A stretch of DNA of 64,000 nucleotides. It comes from Sthenelais limicola (taxonomy: Eukaryota > Annelida > Polychaeta > Phyllodocida > Sigalionidae). Position 1 is the first letter of the stretch, and each line of letters begins with the position of its first letter. The translations under genes were made by a program, and so were the position numbers. Of this stretch, positions 44,428 through 56,729 are shown in pieces. The notes under the pieces are model-generated. The model ran no database searches. It had not been told where the DNA came from and saw only the letters and a program-made list of their open reading frames with translations. The stretch lies in assembly GCA_942159475.1 (NCBI GenBank), contig OW804094.1, positions 134,712,755-134,776,754 on the forward strand. Direction: 5' to 3'.

Positions 44428-44655
44428 CAGTCTAGGCCCAAAGATGAGAGTGTTCCTTCAACCGGAGGGAAAGCCTCTCGCATCAAACCGCAAAGTGCCA
44501 TTATAATTCCATTAAGACCGTAAAATGTCATTATAATCACATAAGAACGCCTAACCCTAGACCTAGAAACCGGTTAGCGAAGTAGGCGTCCAATCACTGA
44601 CATGCCATTTTTATCTGAGGGTCTGAGGGTTTGGGGCTGGACTGAGTAGTAATTC
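44428..44655 (-). mobile_element. Family E MITE, copy 2, inverted
   Basis: Starts CAGTCTAGGCCCAAAG, contains GCAAAGTGCCATTATAATTC and AGTAGGCGTCCAATCACTGA (complement of copy 1) and ends GGGGCTGGACTGA. Copies 1 and 2 face each other about 770 bp apart. Confidence 0.7.
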
Positions 44656-44689
44656 ACTCCCGGTTCTATGATATAGTATAGGCCTACAT

Positions 44690-44795
44690 CTACTATACTG
44701 AAACAATGCCGCAACTCCCTATACTACTCGCATGGCGTAGGTATACATACTACTACACTGGAACAACGCCGCAACTCCCTATACTACTCATATGG
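44690..44795 (+). repeat. Two-copy tandem duplication of about 60 bp
   Basis: ACTGAAACAATGCCGCAACT and ACTGGAACAACGCCGCAACT are both followed by CCCTATACTACTC and AT-GG sequence. Confidence 0.7.
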
Positions 44796-45171
44796 AGGCG
44801 TATAGGAAAGGGAGAGGGGCGGCGCGGGAGGTGGTTCATTATAGTGCGCTGATTGATTTCTATCCATACTTAATAATACACAGGCACCATAGGAAATGAG
44901 AATGAATACCCACAACATTTTATAGGGCTTGGGTAAAATGATAGATCGAGACAAGTCGGTGGCCTCTGATACACTCATCCCTGATGGTGTGGTTTCAATC
45001 AAGGCGTGATGGATTTTATGTCATCTGCATATATATGAGAGACGTAAAGCCTCAATGAATCGTCCCTAAGCTTTATTTGAGTACATATATTAAATGTTAA
45101 TGACCTGAAAATACCTCCGAAATCCAGGGGAGTGTTGAAGTGAACCGTGAAATGCTCTAAACGATACAGGC
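44796..45171. other. Unassigned stretch
   Basis: Short - strand frames, no domain recognised. Confidence 0.3.
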
Positions 45172-45523
45172 AATAGGGGACTTGCATGTTCGCCATCTTG
45201 AATCTTGATTCGCATGGAATTATGGGAGCTGTGTGTCAGTGTGAATTCTATATAGAAACAAACATGCCATGTTTAGTATGGAATATTTATCGGTGCTCCC
45301 ATATCAATATCAAAGTGTTATATAGTATTTCCATAAGCTTCCATCTTACCTATCATACATTTGGGTTTTTATAGATCATTTATGCAAGCTATGATATTGG
45401 TGAAAACATTCTTGCAATTTTCGATAAAAACGTTGCTAGATTTTTGTATGTCACACCTGAACTGAATCTATCCCATCATGCACTGTAACCGACATGCTCA
45501 GTGCCACATGCAAATCCCCTATT
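45172..45523 (-). mobile_element. Family C MITE, copy 3
   Basis: AATAGGGGACTTGCATGTTC then CGCCATCTTGAATCTTGATT at the left. The right end GTGCCACATGCAAATCCCCTATT keeps an exact ATGCAAAT. Confidence 0.8.
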
Positions 45524-46738
45524 GGATTGTATTGATGAAAATCCCCCTATTGTATTTTATTGATCACATACATCAGATGCGCTCTGTTCACTCGCACTAA
45601 AAAATCATGTGTGAGATTTCATTAATTCGTTAAGTGTTAACGTGAAACAAATATTTTCATAAATGCTTATTTTGGGGTAAAGGATATTATACAATGTAAG
45701 CCAAGCAGAGAGATTCTTATACATGATGGCTTTTTAATCTTTCATATCACGTATGAAAGGTGTGGATATTAATTAGCACCTTTGCCGACAATGTTGGAGG
45801 AAAAAAACCTTCCCCATTTGGCACTTTGCCACTTATGAATGTCTTATAAATAATAATTGCATATACTACTAAGGAGTGTATGTTGATATAAATATATTTT
45901 CACTTTATTTGTTATGGATTTCTCCCAATTTATGATCGCAACTGAAAGAGCTATATACTATCAGTAGATATCACCGAACAAAAGAAGGTATCAAATCAAA
46001 ATCAAACAAGAAATTCTGAACAAAATGAACAATGCCTGTAAGTTTTTACAGCTTATGACAGTTTACGACTAGGCGGCGGTGGACAGAATATTCCAAGCGG
46101 AAATACTAACGCTATGAATAGCTCACCATCAAAAGTGAAATTCCTCTCATCAGTGGCCATACATGGGAATGGTGGAGTCGCTCAGACCTGCTCACTCTCA
46201 CTCACTCCCCACCTACCTCCATCCCTCCCTCCCTCCATAGCATCACAACACAAGCGCTAGCACCACTAACCCAGTAAATGGTTATAAACGCTGCACAGGC
46301 TTTTAAAACAAGGCCGCCAACGCATCGCTGCCGCCAACGCGTATAATCGCGTCGTAAATTGAAACATATCTGATATAAATTTAATGAGGCTTCTCCATTG
46401 ATGTAACCGAGAGGGTCACATCATGAGGACAGCACAGCATCGATAGCGGCTAAAAACATCAATGACTGAGTAGCCGGCTTCTAGCTCCGTATCCAAGCCC
46501 ATAGAATTAATCATCCGAAAAATCCCCACAGAAAATCGTTAGCTTGGCTTTTGCGAGACGAATAGACGGTTTGAGGCCTAACCAAACGTTACCATAGAGA
46601 AATGACAGGTTGCGGCAAGAATGCCTTCCCCCCGGAAAAAGCTGGTTAACTGGTCAACTGGTGCAAAGCCCACACATCCATTGGCACAGGCGTGTAGTGT
46701 ACGCAACCTATTGTCATCCCCGCTCATACATGTATAAT
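45524..46738. other. Unassigned stretch
   Basis: A C/T-rich stretch occurs at about 46193-46240. A slightly GC-richer patch at 46300-46700 has no supported exon. Confidence 0.3.
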
Positions 46739-46963
46739 GGGTCAAATCGCCTGAAAATGTACAATTCGCCTCCACCAATCCTCTCAAATAACCCAAATTT
46801 GAGATAAAAATGAAGCTCAAAATACAGTTCAGCATAACGGAACTGATATTATGAATCAACTCAATATCAAATGTACCTAATATTTGTCATTTTTCCACCT
46901 AATTTTGCAGAATTTGATCAACGTGTAGAGCTGTCAATTGTACATTTTAGGACGATCTGACCC
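46739..46963 (-). mobile_element. Family B MITE, copy 15
   Basis: GGGTCAAATCGCCTGAAAAT at the left, TGTACATTTTAGGACGATCTGACCC at the right, standard interior. Confidence 0.8.
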
Positions 46964-49576
46964 GTGTGCCTTGTTCACTGCTATAGTCCGGCCATACACT
47001 CCCACCACCCACATCCACACCCACACACCTTGTCTATATGGGGATCACATACCCTCCTTATTGCTGCCAAACAATGGACCCCTTCAATGTTAATTTTTAC
47101 GAGTTTAGAGTAATATAACGAATAGTATATTTTGTCAGACAGTACAATTTGGAGGTGGGCCTACACTTGTCGGAATTCTCAATAGTATTGCCATTATGTA
47201 CATATGTATACGTCATTTTCAAAATCGATGAGGTAATAGAAATTCAAATTCCATTCTTTTATGATCGAGTTTGAGTGTGAAATTCACAAATTTAGAAATG
47301 TGTTTTGTGAACAAACGAGTCAAGACTAATATTTTCCTATCACATAAGGCATTTCAGGTGATAGCAAATTCCCAATTGTTGTTGAAAGAGAATATAATTT
47401 GTTTGTTTCTTATGATATAGTTAATTGAATTATCATCAAAATTGTTATTTTTGTTATTAATTTACATTGATTTAATTAGGGATTCGAGTTGTGTGCCATA
47501 ACACATATTATCTCCGTATTGATTTACGTTTTTTTTATTAATAATGTTATTCAGGTAGGATGTATCACAAAGGATACATCTGTTGTTCTAAATACCTCCT
47601 GATAATACAATTGATACAGAGTCAGAGAAACTTGGGAACACTTCAATGTTGTAACATGATTGTCACTCGATACAATGAATCAATATCTCCTTAGTAGTAT
47701 TAAATGTCTTCTTTTAAATTTCTCTTTTTCCTGCCAACCTATACACCTGTATAATTTGAGCCTACATTTAACACAAGAGACAAGCAAGTGATTGAATAGT
47801 ACAGTATACATGGCACATATTTTCTTTTTGTTCAAAATTCTTTATTCAGGTTAATATAATAAGCAATCTCACCCAGGGGGATGTTTTTCATCATGCCCTG
47901 AGAAACGATCATTTAACAAAAGTGAAGGGTATTCAATCAGTCAAATATATTTAATTTATATTTAGTGGTCCTGGGTATGACCATAAAGTGCCTTTCTGTC
48001 TCTTTTCTCTGTCTCTCTCTTCCTTCTTATCTATCTCTTTTTCCTGGGTATGATGATAAACTGCCTCCCTCTCAGCTCTCCTGCCCTTGATAAAACACTC
48101 TTAAATGTGTTGATAGGGGCGTAAAGCAACCAATCTCACTCACACACCTAATTTATATTTATATAATTTGATATCTAGATAAAGGTGAAATCAAAGGTAT
48201 ATGTAAGGTGATGATGTGGATGCAGTAAACGAAATAATGAAGATTACAGCCTATTTTTAAATTTATCTTATTATATTATATACATAGTTGGTGAGAGTGG
48301 ATGGTTCACTCCCTTGAATTCATTGTTTCAATGAGGCCTGAAAGCCCACCCAATATTTAAGATTAAACGTCAGTTTCAATATTAACACCATATAATTAGA
48401 TATCACCGCCTGTATTTGCCTGGGGTGTGGTTTGCCCCACACACACCCCATTCCTAGCCCCACCCCCACCCCTTATGTATCATCCTGGGTCCGCCCACAA
48501 ACACTCATACCAGTTGCTTGGTCTCCTGAAATGAGAAATCTGTGACTGGGGCATTGAAAAGCAGAAAGGATTGCTTCCAACGGGTCAGGTTATTCATCAT
48601 AGATAGAGAAATATGGGCGAGAGATAGCTCATTGGTGACACCCCCTCACTCATAAACATGTCGGAATTCTAATAAAGAATATGGGCCTTCATTGTGAGAA
48701 TTGTGTTCATTCTTCAACCGAATGAACACAAAGCATAATTCTTGTCATTCATGTCAATGTTTCACCTAAAATGAAATTGTATTTATGAGATGTTATATAT
48801 AAGTATTTTTATGCATGTAAAAAATACAGGAAATGGTCAAAAGCTTCTGCAGGTCAGTTGTTCCAGCTCAACCAGGCCAGTATTGAAAGAATACTTACAA
48901 TCAGTTACAATCAGTTACAGATAAAATGAATGGCTAATTTGAGGATTAATAGTATTTACAGCAGATACCTTTGATACAGCTAGTCATGACTAGTAAAATC
49001 AAGCCCCAGATTCCCTAAATCCGCTAAATTCATCAACTACAGCGCGCACAAAAGACACAACCATCCAAGTGAATACAAAACATCGTCAGAACATCGTTTT
49101 ATCGATCTTGATCAATCAGGATTTACATACCTCTAGAAGATGGAATTAACAAATTAAATTGTTAATATATATATATTGGATATGTCAACTAAAATATTGA
49201 AGTTGCCAATTTGAATTACTTATAGTTTCAGTTTCAGATAATTAACATCAGATAATCAAATAATTAAAGATCAGTATTTAAAAGTGGGTCAAACGATGAG
49301 TGGTAGGAAAGGTTATTTCCTACATAATATGACTCATTCTCCATTTGTGTTCTTGCTATTTATGTTGGATTATTTCTGCCTTTTCCTCAATACGTTTCCT
49401 ACCATCGGTATCGGTGTGTAAATAATTTATACCTTGATACCTCTCTCTGTCCCATATTCATTATACATCGAATTTGGCAAATAACACCCATAGAGCACAG
49501 CCAAGTCCATACAATAGTTCCAGTGTGTCGAGCTTGTCTATTCCCAGGCTTGCCAGACTCCTTAATTCAATCCTAA
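46964..49576. other. Longest gap without a recognised element (2.6 kb)
   Basis: AT-rich. A possible inverted retroelement end lies at about 47829-47870 (AAAATTCTTTATTCAGGTTA). CT-rich at 47995-48030. A (TA)n run lies at about 49166-49178. No gene seen. Confidence 0.35.
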
Positions 49577-49799
49577 GGGTGAAATCACCGGAGATTGTAC
49601 AATTCGCATTCTCCAAACCTCGCAAATAACTCAAATTTACGAACAAAACAATGTTCAAAAACAGTCCAACTGGTTGTTGAATCAAGTCAATATCAAGTAT
49701 ATTTAGATATACCGAGTATTGACCATTTTTCAGACTAATTTAGCAGAATTTACTAAATATGTGGATCTGCCGATTGTACTCTTTTTAAAGATCTGACCC
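49577..49799 (-). mobile_element. Family B MITE, copy 16
   Basis: GGGTGAAATCACCGGAGATT at the left, TGTACTCTTTTTAAAGATCTGACCC at the right; older-looking, with several changes in both tips. Confidence 0.75.
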
Positions 49800-50062
49800 A
49801 TATCAATGAGAGAGCACTAGCGTCAGTCAGGAGTGGAGTCTCTTGTATTCTTTCATTTCAATGTTTCCCTGGGGGTAACATACGTTACATCCTATTAGGG
49901 AATGAGTGTATTATAAATTTAATACAGCTAATGGATTGGGTTTTGAATAGGGGAAGAACATGATTAGAGCTTCTGGTTCGTTTCCACTAAGCTGACAGGT
50001 AAAAGTTCATCGGGTTGATAATGATTGTTGCTCAAAGTAAATGTCACCTGCTGAGTCGACAT

Positions 50063-50574
50063 ACGTGATGTGTTATAGGAACAAGATTCACAAGTCGCAA
50101 AATTGATATTTTTCAAAGTATTGTATTCACATGAAACTGTATTCACATGAAACATAAAACTCACAATTACTACTGTATTTGTACCCCTTTAAAGGCAAAT
50201 AAAAAACCTCTTATCTTATCTTATCTTATGATATCTGTGCAGGAATGTTCTCATTCTTGGGGTATCTATCGCCTTAAGTCGTATACATGCATTTGCTAAA
50301 TTTCGAGACTGTGTATTGAATATATCTTTCCATTTTTAAGGTCATGCTATAGGGTATATTTAGCAACTTTACTAGTAATCGTCCACCCAGAAATATTTAA
50401 AATTCTTTTCTCAAGAATAAAAATATCAAACTTAAAATATAGAAGAACTTATTTGATGTTCTACTGTTTACTATCATTAGAATCGGCTTGATCGCTTTTT
50501 TTTAAAAATATGATGATGTCTCAAAATCCATTTTTTTTGCGACCTGTGACTCATTTTTCTGAAACTCATCCCAT
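50063..50574 (-). mobile_element. Family A MITE, copy 14, split by a retro-insertion
   Basis: Left end ACGTGATGTGTTATAGGAAC and right end GCGACCTGTGACTCATTTTTCTGAAACTCATCCCAT. Interrupted near 50135-50229. The host DNA just right of it recurs inverted next to copy 17. Confidence 0.8.
50135..50229 (+). mobile_element. Retro-insertion with CTTAT pentamer tail
   Basis: About 95 bp ending AAGGCAAATAAAAAACCTCT and (TATCT)n. The repeated TGTATTCACATGAAAC / GTATTCACATGAAAC at its left edge may be a target duplication artefact. Confidence 0.5.
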
Positions 50575-50650
50575 ACTGTTTGCTACTCTTTACCTTGATG
50601 GTTTACTAATTTACTAATACCCACCGACAAGATTCCTCCTCAATCTAAGG

Positions 50651-50960
50651 TTGATCAAGTTGTATTTCTTCTATTGCCGTACTTTTCCATTTTTATATAT
50701 GTTTCTAATACAAACCCACAGTTACATTGAAAGAGCAACATGCAATAATATTAATAAATTTATGTCATTATGTTTGATATTTAGTGCCACATACATGTTC
50801 TTTATTCAATCTCTTGTTGATAAGGTTGCTGTACTTTTCTATTGCTGTATTTTACTGTTTTTCTATTGACGTTTACTAAGGCAAACCACATTTATGTTGA
50901 AAGTGCTACATCCAATATTGATATATTGATAAATATCTTTTAGCTTGTTTACTATTGACT
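50651..50960 (+). repeat. Diverged two-copy tandem duplication (~170 bp)
   Basis: The first copy has TTCTATTGCCGTACTTTTCC, CAAACCCACAGTTACATTGAAAG and GCAACATGCAATAAT. The second has TTTCTATTGCTGTATTTTAC, CAAACCACATTTATGTTGAAAG and GCTACATCCAATAT. Confidence 0.55.
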
Positions 50961-51461
50961 GCATAATTCCTTGGGTTTAAAACGGTGCCCTCTGAAGTAT
51001 TCTCTCTACTTTCGTAAATACCCTCTATACTTCATTATTTCATTAAAAAATGTAATATTTCAAAGCCTCCATATATTTTGTATTTTCTGTAAATTGGGAG
51101 GATAGATTATATAAGCACTACAATAATGTTTATCTCTTCTATTATAGGCCCTCAACCGACTTCAGTCGGAACCATCGTGCGATGTAGCCCTACTACCGGC
51201 GAATAGGAAAAAGAACGCATACCCCGAAGTTCTCCCATGTGAGTAAATTAATTATTGAAAAACAATCGCATGTTGCACATGGTGAATTAGGAAAGCCTAG
51301 AGGATATACTTTCAGTGAAATTGAGTTTTTACTTGCCAATAGCCTGATTAAGTTTGGGCTCAGGATGTTTATACAGCAAAGTAAAATAAGAGTGATCAAG
51401 TATGAAATGTAGGAGATCGTACAATGAAACATTATCATGACGTGGGGTCACACACAGGTAA
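50961..51461. other. Unassigned stretch
   Basis: No recognised gene. A short - strand hydrophobic frame at 51193-51438 lacks support. Confidence 0.3.
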
Positions 51462-51740
51462 CAAGTATTTCTAGATTTTAAGTTTGATATTTGTATTTTT
51501 GAAAAAGATGTTGGACAAAGTAGAGCTAGTAAAGTAGCTAAATATATATAGGATAGGATGACCTTAAAAATGCAAGGATATATTTAATATACAATTGAAA
51601 TTTGGTAAATACATTCATACGACTTTAAATGGTACATACGCCAATGGCGAGAACATTCCTATAAAAAGATCTTGCGAATAAAACACATAAAAAAATATTA
51701 ATTTTGCGACTTGTGACTCATTTTTCTGGATGACATCGCA
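51462..51740 (+). mobile_element. Family A MITE, copy 15 (left quarter missing)
   Basis: Starts inside the family at AAGTATTTCTAGATTTTAAG and ends GCGACTTGTGACTCATTTTTCTGGATGACATCGCA. Confidence 0.7.
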
Positions 51741-52167
51741 ATTATCATAATATTCCCTGCGTATGACAATACATCAGACAGACAATTGTGGGGGTGTTGT
51801 ACGATTAGACAAGTGTATAATACACATCTAAGCAGGAGAAACATGCACTGTGCATTGATCTTTCTCTGTGTGGAAAACCTTAGTTCTATTACCTGTAGTT
51901 TTCTCTTACGTTCTTGTGCTAACATCGATGTTTGATGGCTTGCCTCTCCTCGGAATAATGAGATATTTGTCTTGGAGCTCGGTATGCATAGGCCTGCGAA
52001 TCTATCATCTGATGGCGTTTCAATTATCGGGCCACTACATCTAACTATAGCGAGTTTATGAATTGTACGATATTATGGCAGAAACTGGGGGGAAACAACG
52101 GCCAATTCCTACTTTCACTACTTTCAGCGATGATAGCAGCACGAAACTTTCAAGTGTTACACTCAAA
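51741..52167. other. Unassigned stretch
   Basis: Nothing recognised. Confidence 0.3.
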
Positions 52168-52553
52168 TGTGATGGGTTGCAGTAAAATAGGTCAATATTT
52201 TTTTAAGTGTATTATTCACAAGACCTCTTTGTTGCAAGGGTCTCATTTTGGAAAGTTTACTTTGAATACATTCATGTGTCAAACTAGAAAACTGTCTATT
52301 AAATATATTCTTGCGTTTCGAAGGTCACCCTATGGAGTATATTCAGCTACATTACTAGTAATCGCCCACCCAGAAATATTGCAATTCTTTTTTCAAATAT
52401 CAATGTATCAAAGGTGAAATATAGAAACACTCCTTAGATGTCCTTAATGTTTACTATCATTGGAATCGTCTTGACTTCATCTTTTCAAATATGGTGAAAT
52501 CTCAAAACCAATATTTTACAACTTGTGACTGATTTTCCTGTAACGCATCACAA
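52168..52553 (-). mobile_element. Family A MITE, copy 16
   Basis: The left tip is diverged (ATGTGATGGGTTGCAGTAAA) and lacks the TGAGTCA motif. The right end ACAACTTGTGACTGATTTTCCTGTAACGCATCACA. Otherwise full length. Confidence 0.75.
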
Positions 52554-52761
52554 ATAATTATCATCTCCTTGTTTGGTGTGAGCAAAGATTGTGGGAAGCA
52601 ATAATAAACCCAGATATTTGTGTCAGCTATGAATGCACTCTCACTTGGAGGAGGTTGAATAAGCTTGGGCGTTCCCTGCACCAAAATTGAACACACATTT
52701 GATCTGATAGTGCGACGTGATCAATTATGTAACACAGCGTTTTGAATGATATCATTGCAAC

Positions 52762-53464
52762 AATAGGGGATTTGCATGTGCCACTGCGCATGTTTGTTAC
52801 AGTGCATCCTGGGGTGGACTCTGACGAAATCTGAAATACAAATATTTTTTTTTTTTAAACATTTTTATTAGGCAGATTTCCACAATGTGGTAGGTCTCAT
52901 CTCCTATGAAAAAATATACATTTTACATTTACATTAACTTCCATATCAATACAAAAGAGATTTACAATACTCATTACATATTACACAGTGACAATACAGT
53001 TTTGGTGACGAAGGTAATAGTAAATGTAATAGTAGGGTTCGTTTAGTATAAAAGGTTTCGTCAACATTTTCACCGATTTTTTACTTTGTGATTATTCATA
53101 CAATCTTTCCATCGTTTTATTCAGCTTAATCCTGTTACAGGTGCGAAACAATACATTTCTTCTCATTTAGTAACATTTTGATCGAAAATTGCAAGAATGC
53201 TTTACTAATATCAAAGTTCTATCGTAAATTGCAATAAGTTTTCACCAACATCAAAGCTTTTATGAATGATCTATCAAAACTAAATGCACGGTGGGAAAGA
53301 TGGGGACGTGTGCCATGCAAGGAAACATGTATAACACATGGGCATTGACATTAGAGCATTCATAAATATTCCATGCTCTTTTCTGTAGATTTTATACTGT
53401 ACCATTAGAACCTAACTCACTTGCGAATCAAGATTTAAAATGGCGGCTATGCAAATCCCCTATT
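52762..53464 (+). mobile_element. Family C MITE, copy 4, split by a retro-insertion
   Basis: AATAGGGGATTTGCATGTGCCACTGCGCATG at the left and AAAATGGCGGCTATGCAAATCCCCTATT at the right. It is enlarged to 703 bp by an insertion at about 52846-53163. Both octamers and the GGCGGC motif are intact. Confidence 0.8.
52846..53163 (-). mobile_element. Retro-insertion, inverted, with T-rich start
   Basis: Starts with a T-run then AAACATTTTTATTAGGCAGA. A similar start occurs at about 57690 (TTTTTTTTTAAAATATTTTTATTGGC). The - strand reading would end in an A-run, as expected for a non-LTR element. Confidence 0.55.
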
Positions 53465-55399
53465 CTATGCGAAGAGCCTTGGTTGCGAAACAACCCGATT
53501 AATCCATTGTTACTCGTGCAGTCAAGTGTCTGAGCTGCCTGGAATTACTCCCTGGTCATTGTTATCAGCAAATGGGGAGAGATTCCATGGCTTACCTACT
53601 AAAATTACATTAACACATATATGTGAGATTCTTATTCTGATTTTATACAGTTACATCAGAATAGGGTAATGTCAGAGCAGGTCTTCCCGATAATCCTTAA
53701 ACAATAATAAAGGAAGGTAAAATGAAACGAAATAAAATACAATACAGAAGAGTAATGAAGTAATATACAGTGTTTGATTTGTCGCGGTCCAGGTATCTAT
53801 ATTGGATTAAAATTTAGTTTAGCCATTAACATTCAATCTTTTTCAATAATTATAAACAAAAGAGCCTCTATCGCCAACGACTTTTGGGTCATTGTGTGAA
53901 ATAAACTATTGTAAAATGGCCCTTATTATTATGTTTAGAAATCATATGGAGGAAGACGTGTTCGAAAAACAAGGACAATCGTAATGATTTGTGTAAAACA
54001 TATAATTATTCCTCACTCAAAATGAAGGACCTATCATAGGTCATGAGTGCAAAAAATAAAAATTCTATTTTTAATGCATCCATCTACATATATGCACATA
54101 AATGCAGAATATTTTTGATGCTTCATATTTTGGGTGAACTTGACATTTGCCCTTCGATTTTGGCATGTTCCCCCACCTAATTTTTTTAGACTTAGTTTGT
54201 TAATAAGTGGCTCTCAAAGGACCCAACACCGTTTAAACAAACCGTTCATATCAAATTTGTTGCCATCTTTTTGGCTATATCTACTGGGCTGAATATAAAT
54301 ATAAAAATAAATATGCTGTAGTAGTATAAATATGGGAATTGTTGGTGAAATGCTTACCAAAATTAAGTAGCCGTTCAGTGGTTGCAGCTAGGGCAAGCTT
54401 TTAGATTCCAGCCAACTGCATTTCCAATGGCACAGTAAAGTTGGCAGTGGATTTTATCTGCTCATTTGTCTACTGGAAAAGTGGCATTCATGATGCTAAA
54501 TAACCTTGCGTAATGAATAATTGATTCAGGGAGCTTTGGGTTACACACCAAGTACATGAACTATAGCTTGGAGCACATGGAGAGAGCACTGCTATTGTTA
54601 TATACTTACATCCCCGAATGAACTTCGCTAAATCTATTAATTCTCATATCGAAGGAAGCATGGCAGCAAACTGGACTATATCTATATATATATTGTATCT
54701 ATTTACACACAATATATATAAATATGCGCTGTATACGGCCCTTATATTCACCTAGATTATCGACACTATCTCGAGGTATCTTGGCACAGTTTTGAGAAGG
54801 ATGCGAAAGCTTTATTTCAAGCAGTAAGCTCGACCTTCATCTCGAGTCAAGGCTTGTTCTGAGCTGTTGCCTTCTACTCCCCCCGCTCCTGGTCTTTCAT
54901 CCACAATATCGATCCTAGCATGCACAACTTGGATCTTGTCTGCCAGATTTACGGTATGGGTTGTGGATTCGGTAGTGTACGGTAAAGGGAGTGATCTCCC
55001 CCCCCCCCCCACCCTCCCCCTCCCCCTTTACCACCTCCTTCCCCTCAATCACCTAATTCACTCCCAGGGTTTTATCGATTTTGGAATTCTTAAGAAAATT
55101 CACCTTCACAATGAAAGCTGACAGAGCGGCGCATTTTGCTTGCGAGGTAAGATCACAACACCAAAAGAAACATAAATATATGCAGGAAAATTAGATTCAT
55201 CCTAGATGTCGATCTATGGTATCCTTTATCATAAAAACATACATGTATACATAAATGTTATGCAGGTGATACATATATGGTTTTTTTTGTAAATAATTAC
55301 GAGTGATCACTGATGTTTCTTTAGATTCATTTGCGGTGTCCTTTGCTCGGTAGCTCACGAATATCAGAATCCCCTGTTGTGAACGTGGACAATCGGGTT
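53465..55399. other. Unassigned 1.9-kb stretch
   Basis: AT-rich. A TATATATATTGT ... ACAATATATATA inverted repeat lies at about 54688-54723 and a C-run at about 55000-55025. No supported gene. Confidence 0.35.
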
Positions 55400-55844
55400 A
55401 ATAGAGGATTTGCATGTGCCTATTACAGTGCATGCTGGGATTGATTCTGACTAAATCTGACAAACAAGTATTTAGCAAAACTTTTATCCAAAATAGCCAA
55501 AATATGTTCAACAAAACTAATTCTTCTATCAATGATCAATGGATTCCAAATGCATGATGTGAAAGATGAAAACTTTTTCTATCATATCATTTATAGTACA
55601 TGGCTATGTCCATTCGAGGATTGGTGTATATTTAGTACTTAAACCATGGTCAGTCTAATGACATCGTGTTGCTGCCTGAAATATAGCACTCGTACCTCGT
55701 GCTATATTTCAAAGGCAGCAACACTCCCCTATGGTGTATATTCCATGATAAATATGGAGCGTTTTTATTGTTGGCACTGACATACAACTCCCATAATTCC
55801 TTGCGAATCAGGATTCAACATGGTGGCTATGCAAATCCCCTATT
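55400..55844 (+). mobile_element. Family C MITE, copy 5, with a hairpin insertion
   Basis: AATAGAGGATTTGCATGTGC at the left, ATGGTGGCTATGCAAATCCCCTATT at the right. A ~100-bp hairpin insertion occupies 55633-55731. Confidence 0.8.
55633..55731. mobile_element. Hairpin insertion with 11-bp target duplication
   Basis: TGGTGTATATT occurs at 55622-55632 and 55732-55742. Between them GTGTTGCTGCCTGAAATATA and TATATTTCAAAGGCAGCAACAC pair over about 23 bp around a short TCGTACCTC loop. Confidence 0.7.
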
Positions 55845-56040
55845 AAAACTAAATATGGATTTCCGCCTGCCCCCATGCATGGTCACTTCCACTCACACCA
55901 CTCCGAAAAAGAAACAACTGCTCCTGTCTCTTCTGTAGTCTCGCCTAGTGCGAGAGATTACGGTATCCCGTGAACCCTTTGCCAAGGAGATGAGAGAAGA
56001 AAAAAAGATAGAACATGCACGAGACCATGAAAGCCGTTAA

Positions 56041-56242
56041 GGGTCAGATTTTCAGAAAATGTACAAATCACCTTCACCAATCCTCTCAAATAACCCACAT
56101 TTCAGACGAAAATAAAGTTCAAAATCTAGTTCAACCTATCCAAACAGATAGCTAGAATCAATGCAATGCCAAATATACTCGAATTTACCTAGTATTGACC
56201 AAATTTCAGTCTAATTTAGCAGAATTAACCAAAAGTGTAGGA
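56041..56242 (-). mobile_element. Family B MITE, copy 17 (right end truncated)
   Basis: Starts GGGTCAGATTTTCAGAAAAT and runs to TTTAGCAGAATTAACCAAAA, then stops where the ~60-bp segment shared with copy A14's flank begins. Confidence 0.75.
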
Positions 56243-56301
56243 ACCTTGTCGATGCGTATTAGTTAATTAGTAAACCATCAAGGTAAAGAGTAGCAAACAA
56301 T

Positions 56302-56692
56302 ATGTGATGTGTTCGGGAAAATGAGTCACAGGTCACAAAAAAATGTATTTTGAGACATCATCATATTTGAAAAGATAATATTATGCCGATTCTAATGATA
56401 GTAAACATAAGGACAGCTAACAAGAATTTCTATATTTTTATGTTTGATATTTCTATTTTTAAACAACGGTTTGCGATATCATCAACGATCCTATAGCTAC
56501 ACTGTGTAGCTATAGGATCGTTGATATCATTGGGTGGACAATTACTAGTAAAGTAGGTAAATATACTCTATAGGATGAGGTTCAAGTACATAGATATATC
56601 TAATACACGATCCTGGAGCATTAATTAGATGAGAACATTCCTACAAAGAGATCTTGTAGACATGTGACTCATTCGCCTGAAACACATCACAT
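56302..56692 (+). mobile_element. Family A MITE, copy 17, with an internal hairpin
   Basis: ATGTGATGTGTTCGGGAAAATGAGTCACAGG at the left, CATGTGACTCATTCGCCTGAAACACATCACATAT at the right. A palindrome at 56483-56530 lies in the middle. Confidence 0.8.
56483..56530. repeat. Perfect short palindrome flanked by GATATCAT
   Basis: CAACGATCCTATAGCTACAC and GTGTAGCTATAGGATCGTTG form a 20-bp stem. GATATCAT at 56475-56482 and 56523-56530 flanks it as an 8-bp direct repeat. Confidence 0.7.
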
Positions 56693-56729
56693 ATGTAATA
56701 GCAAACACAGACAGGATTTGCCCTTATAT

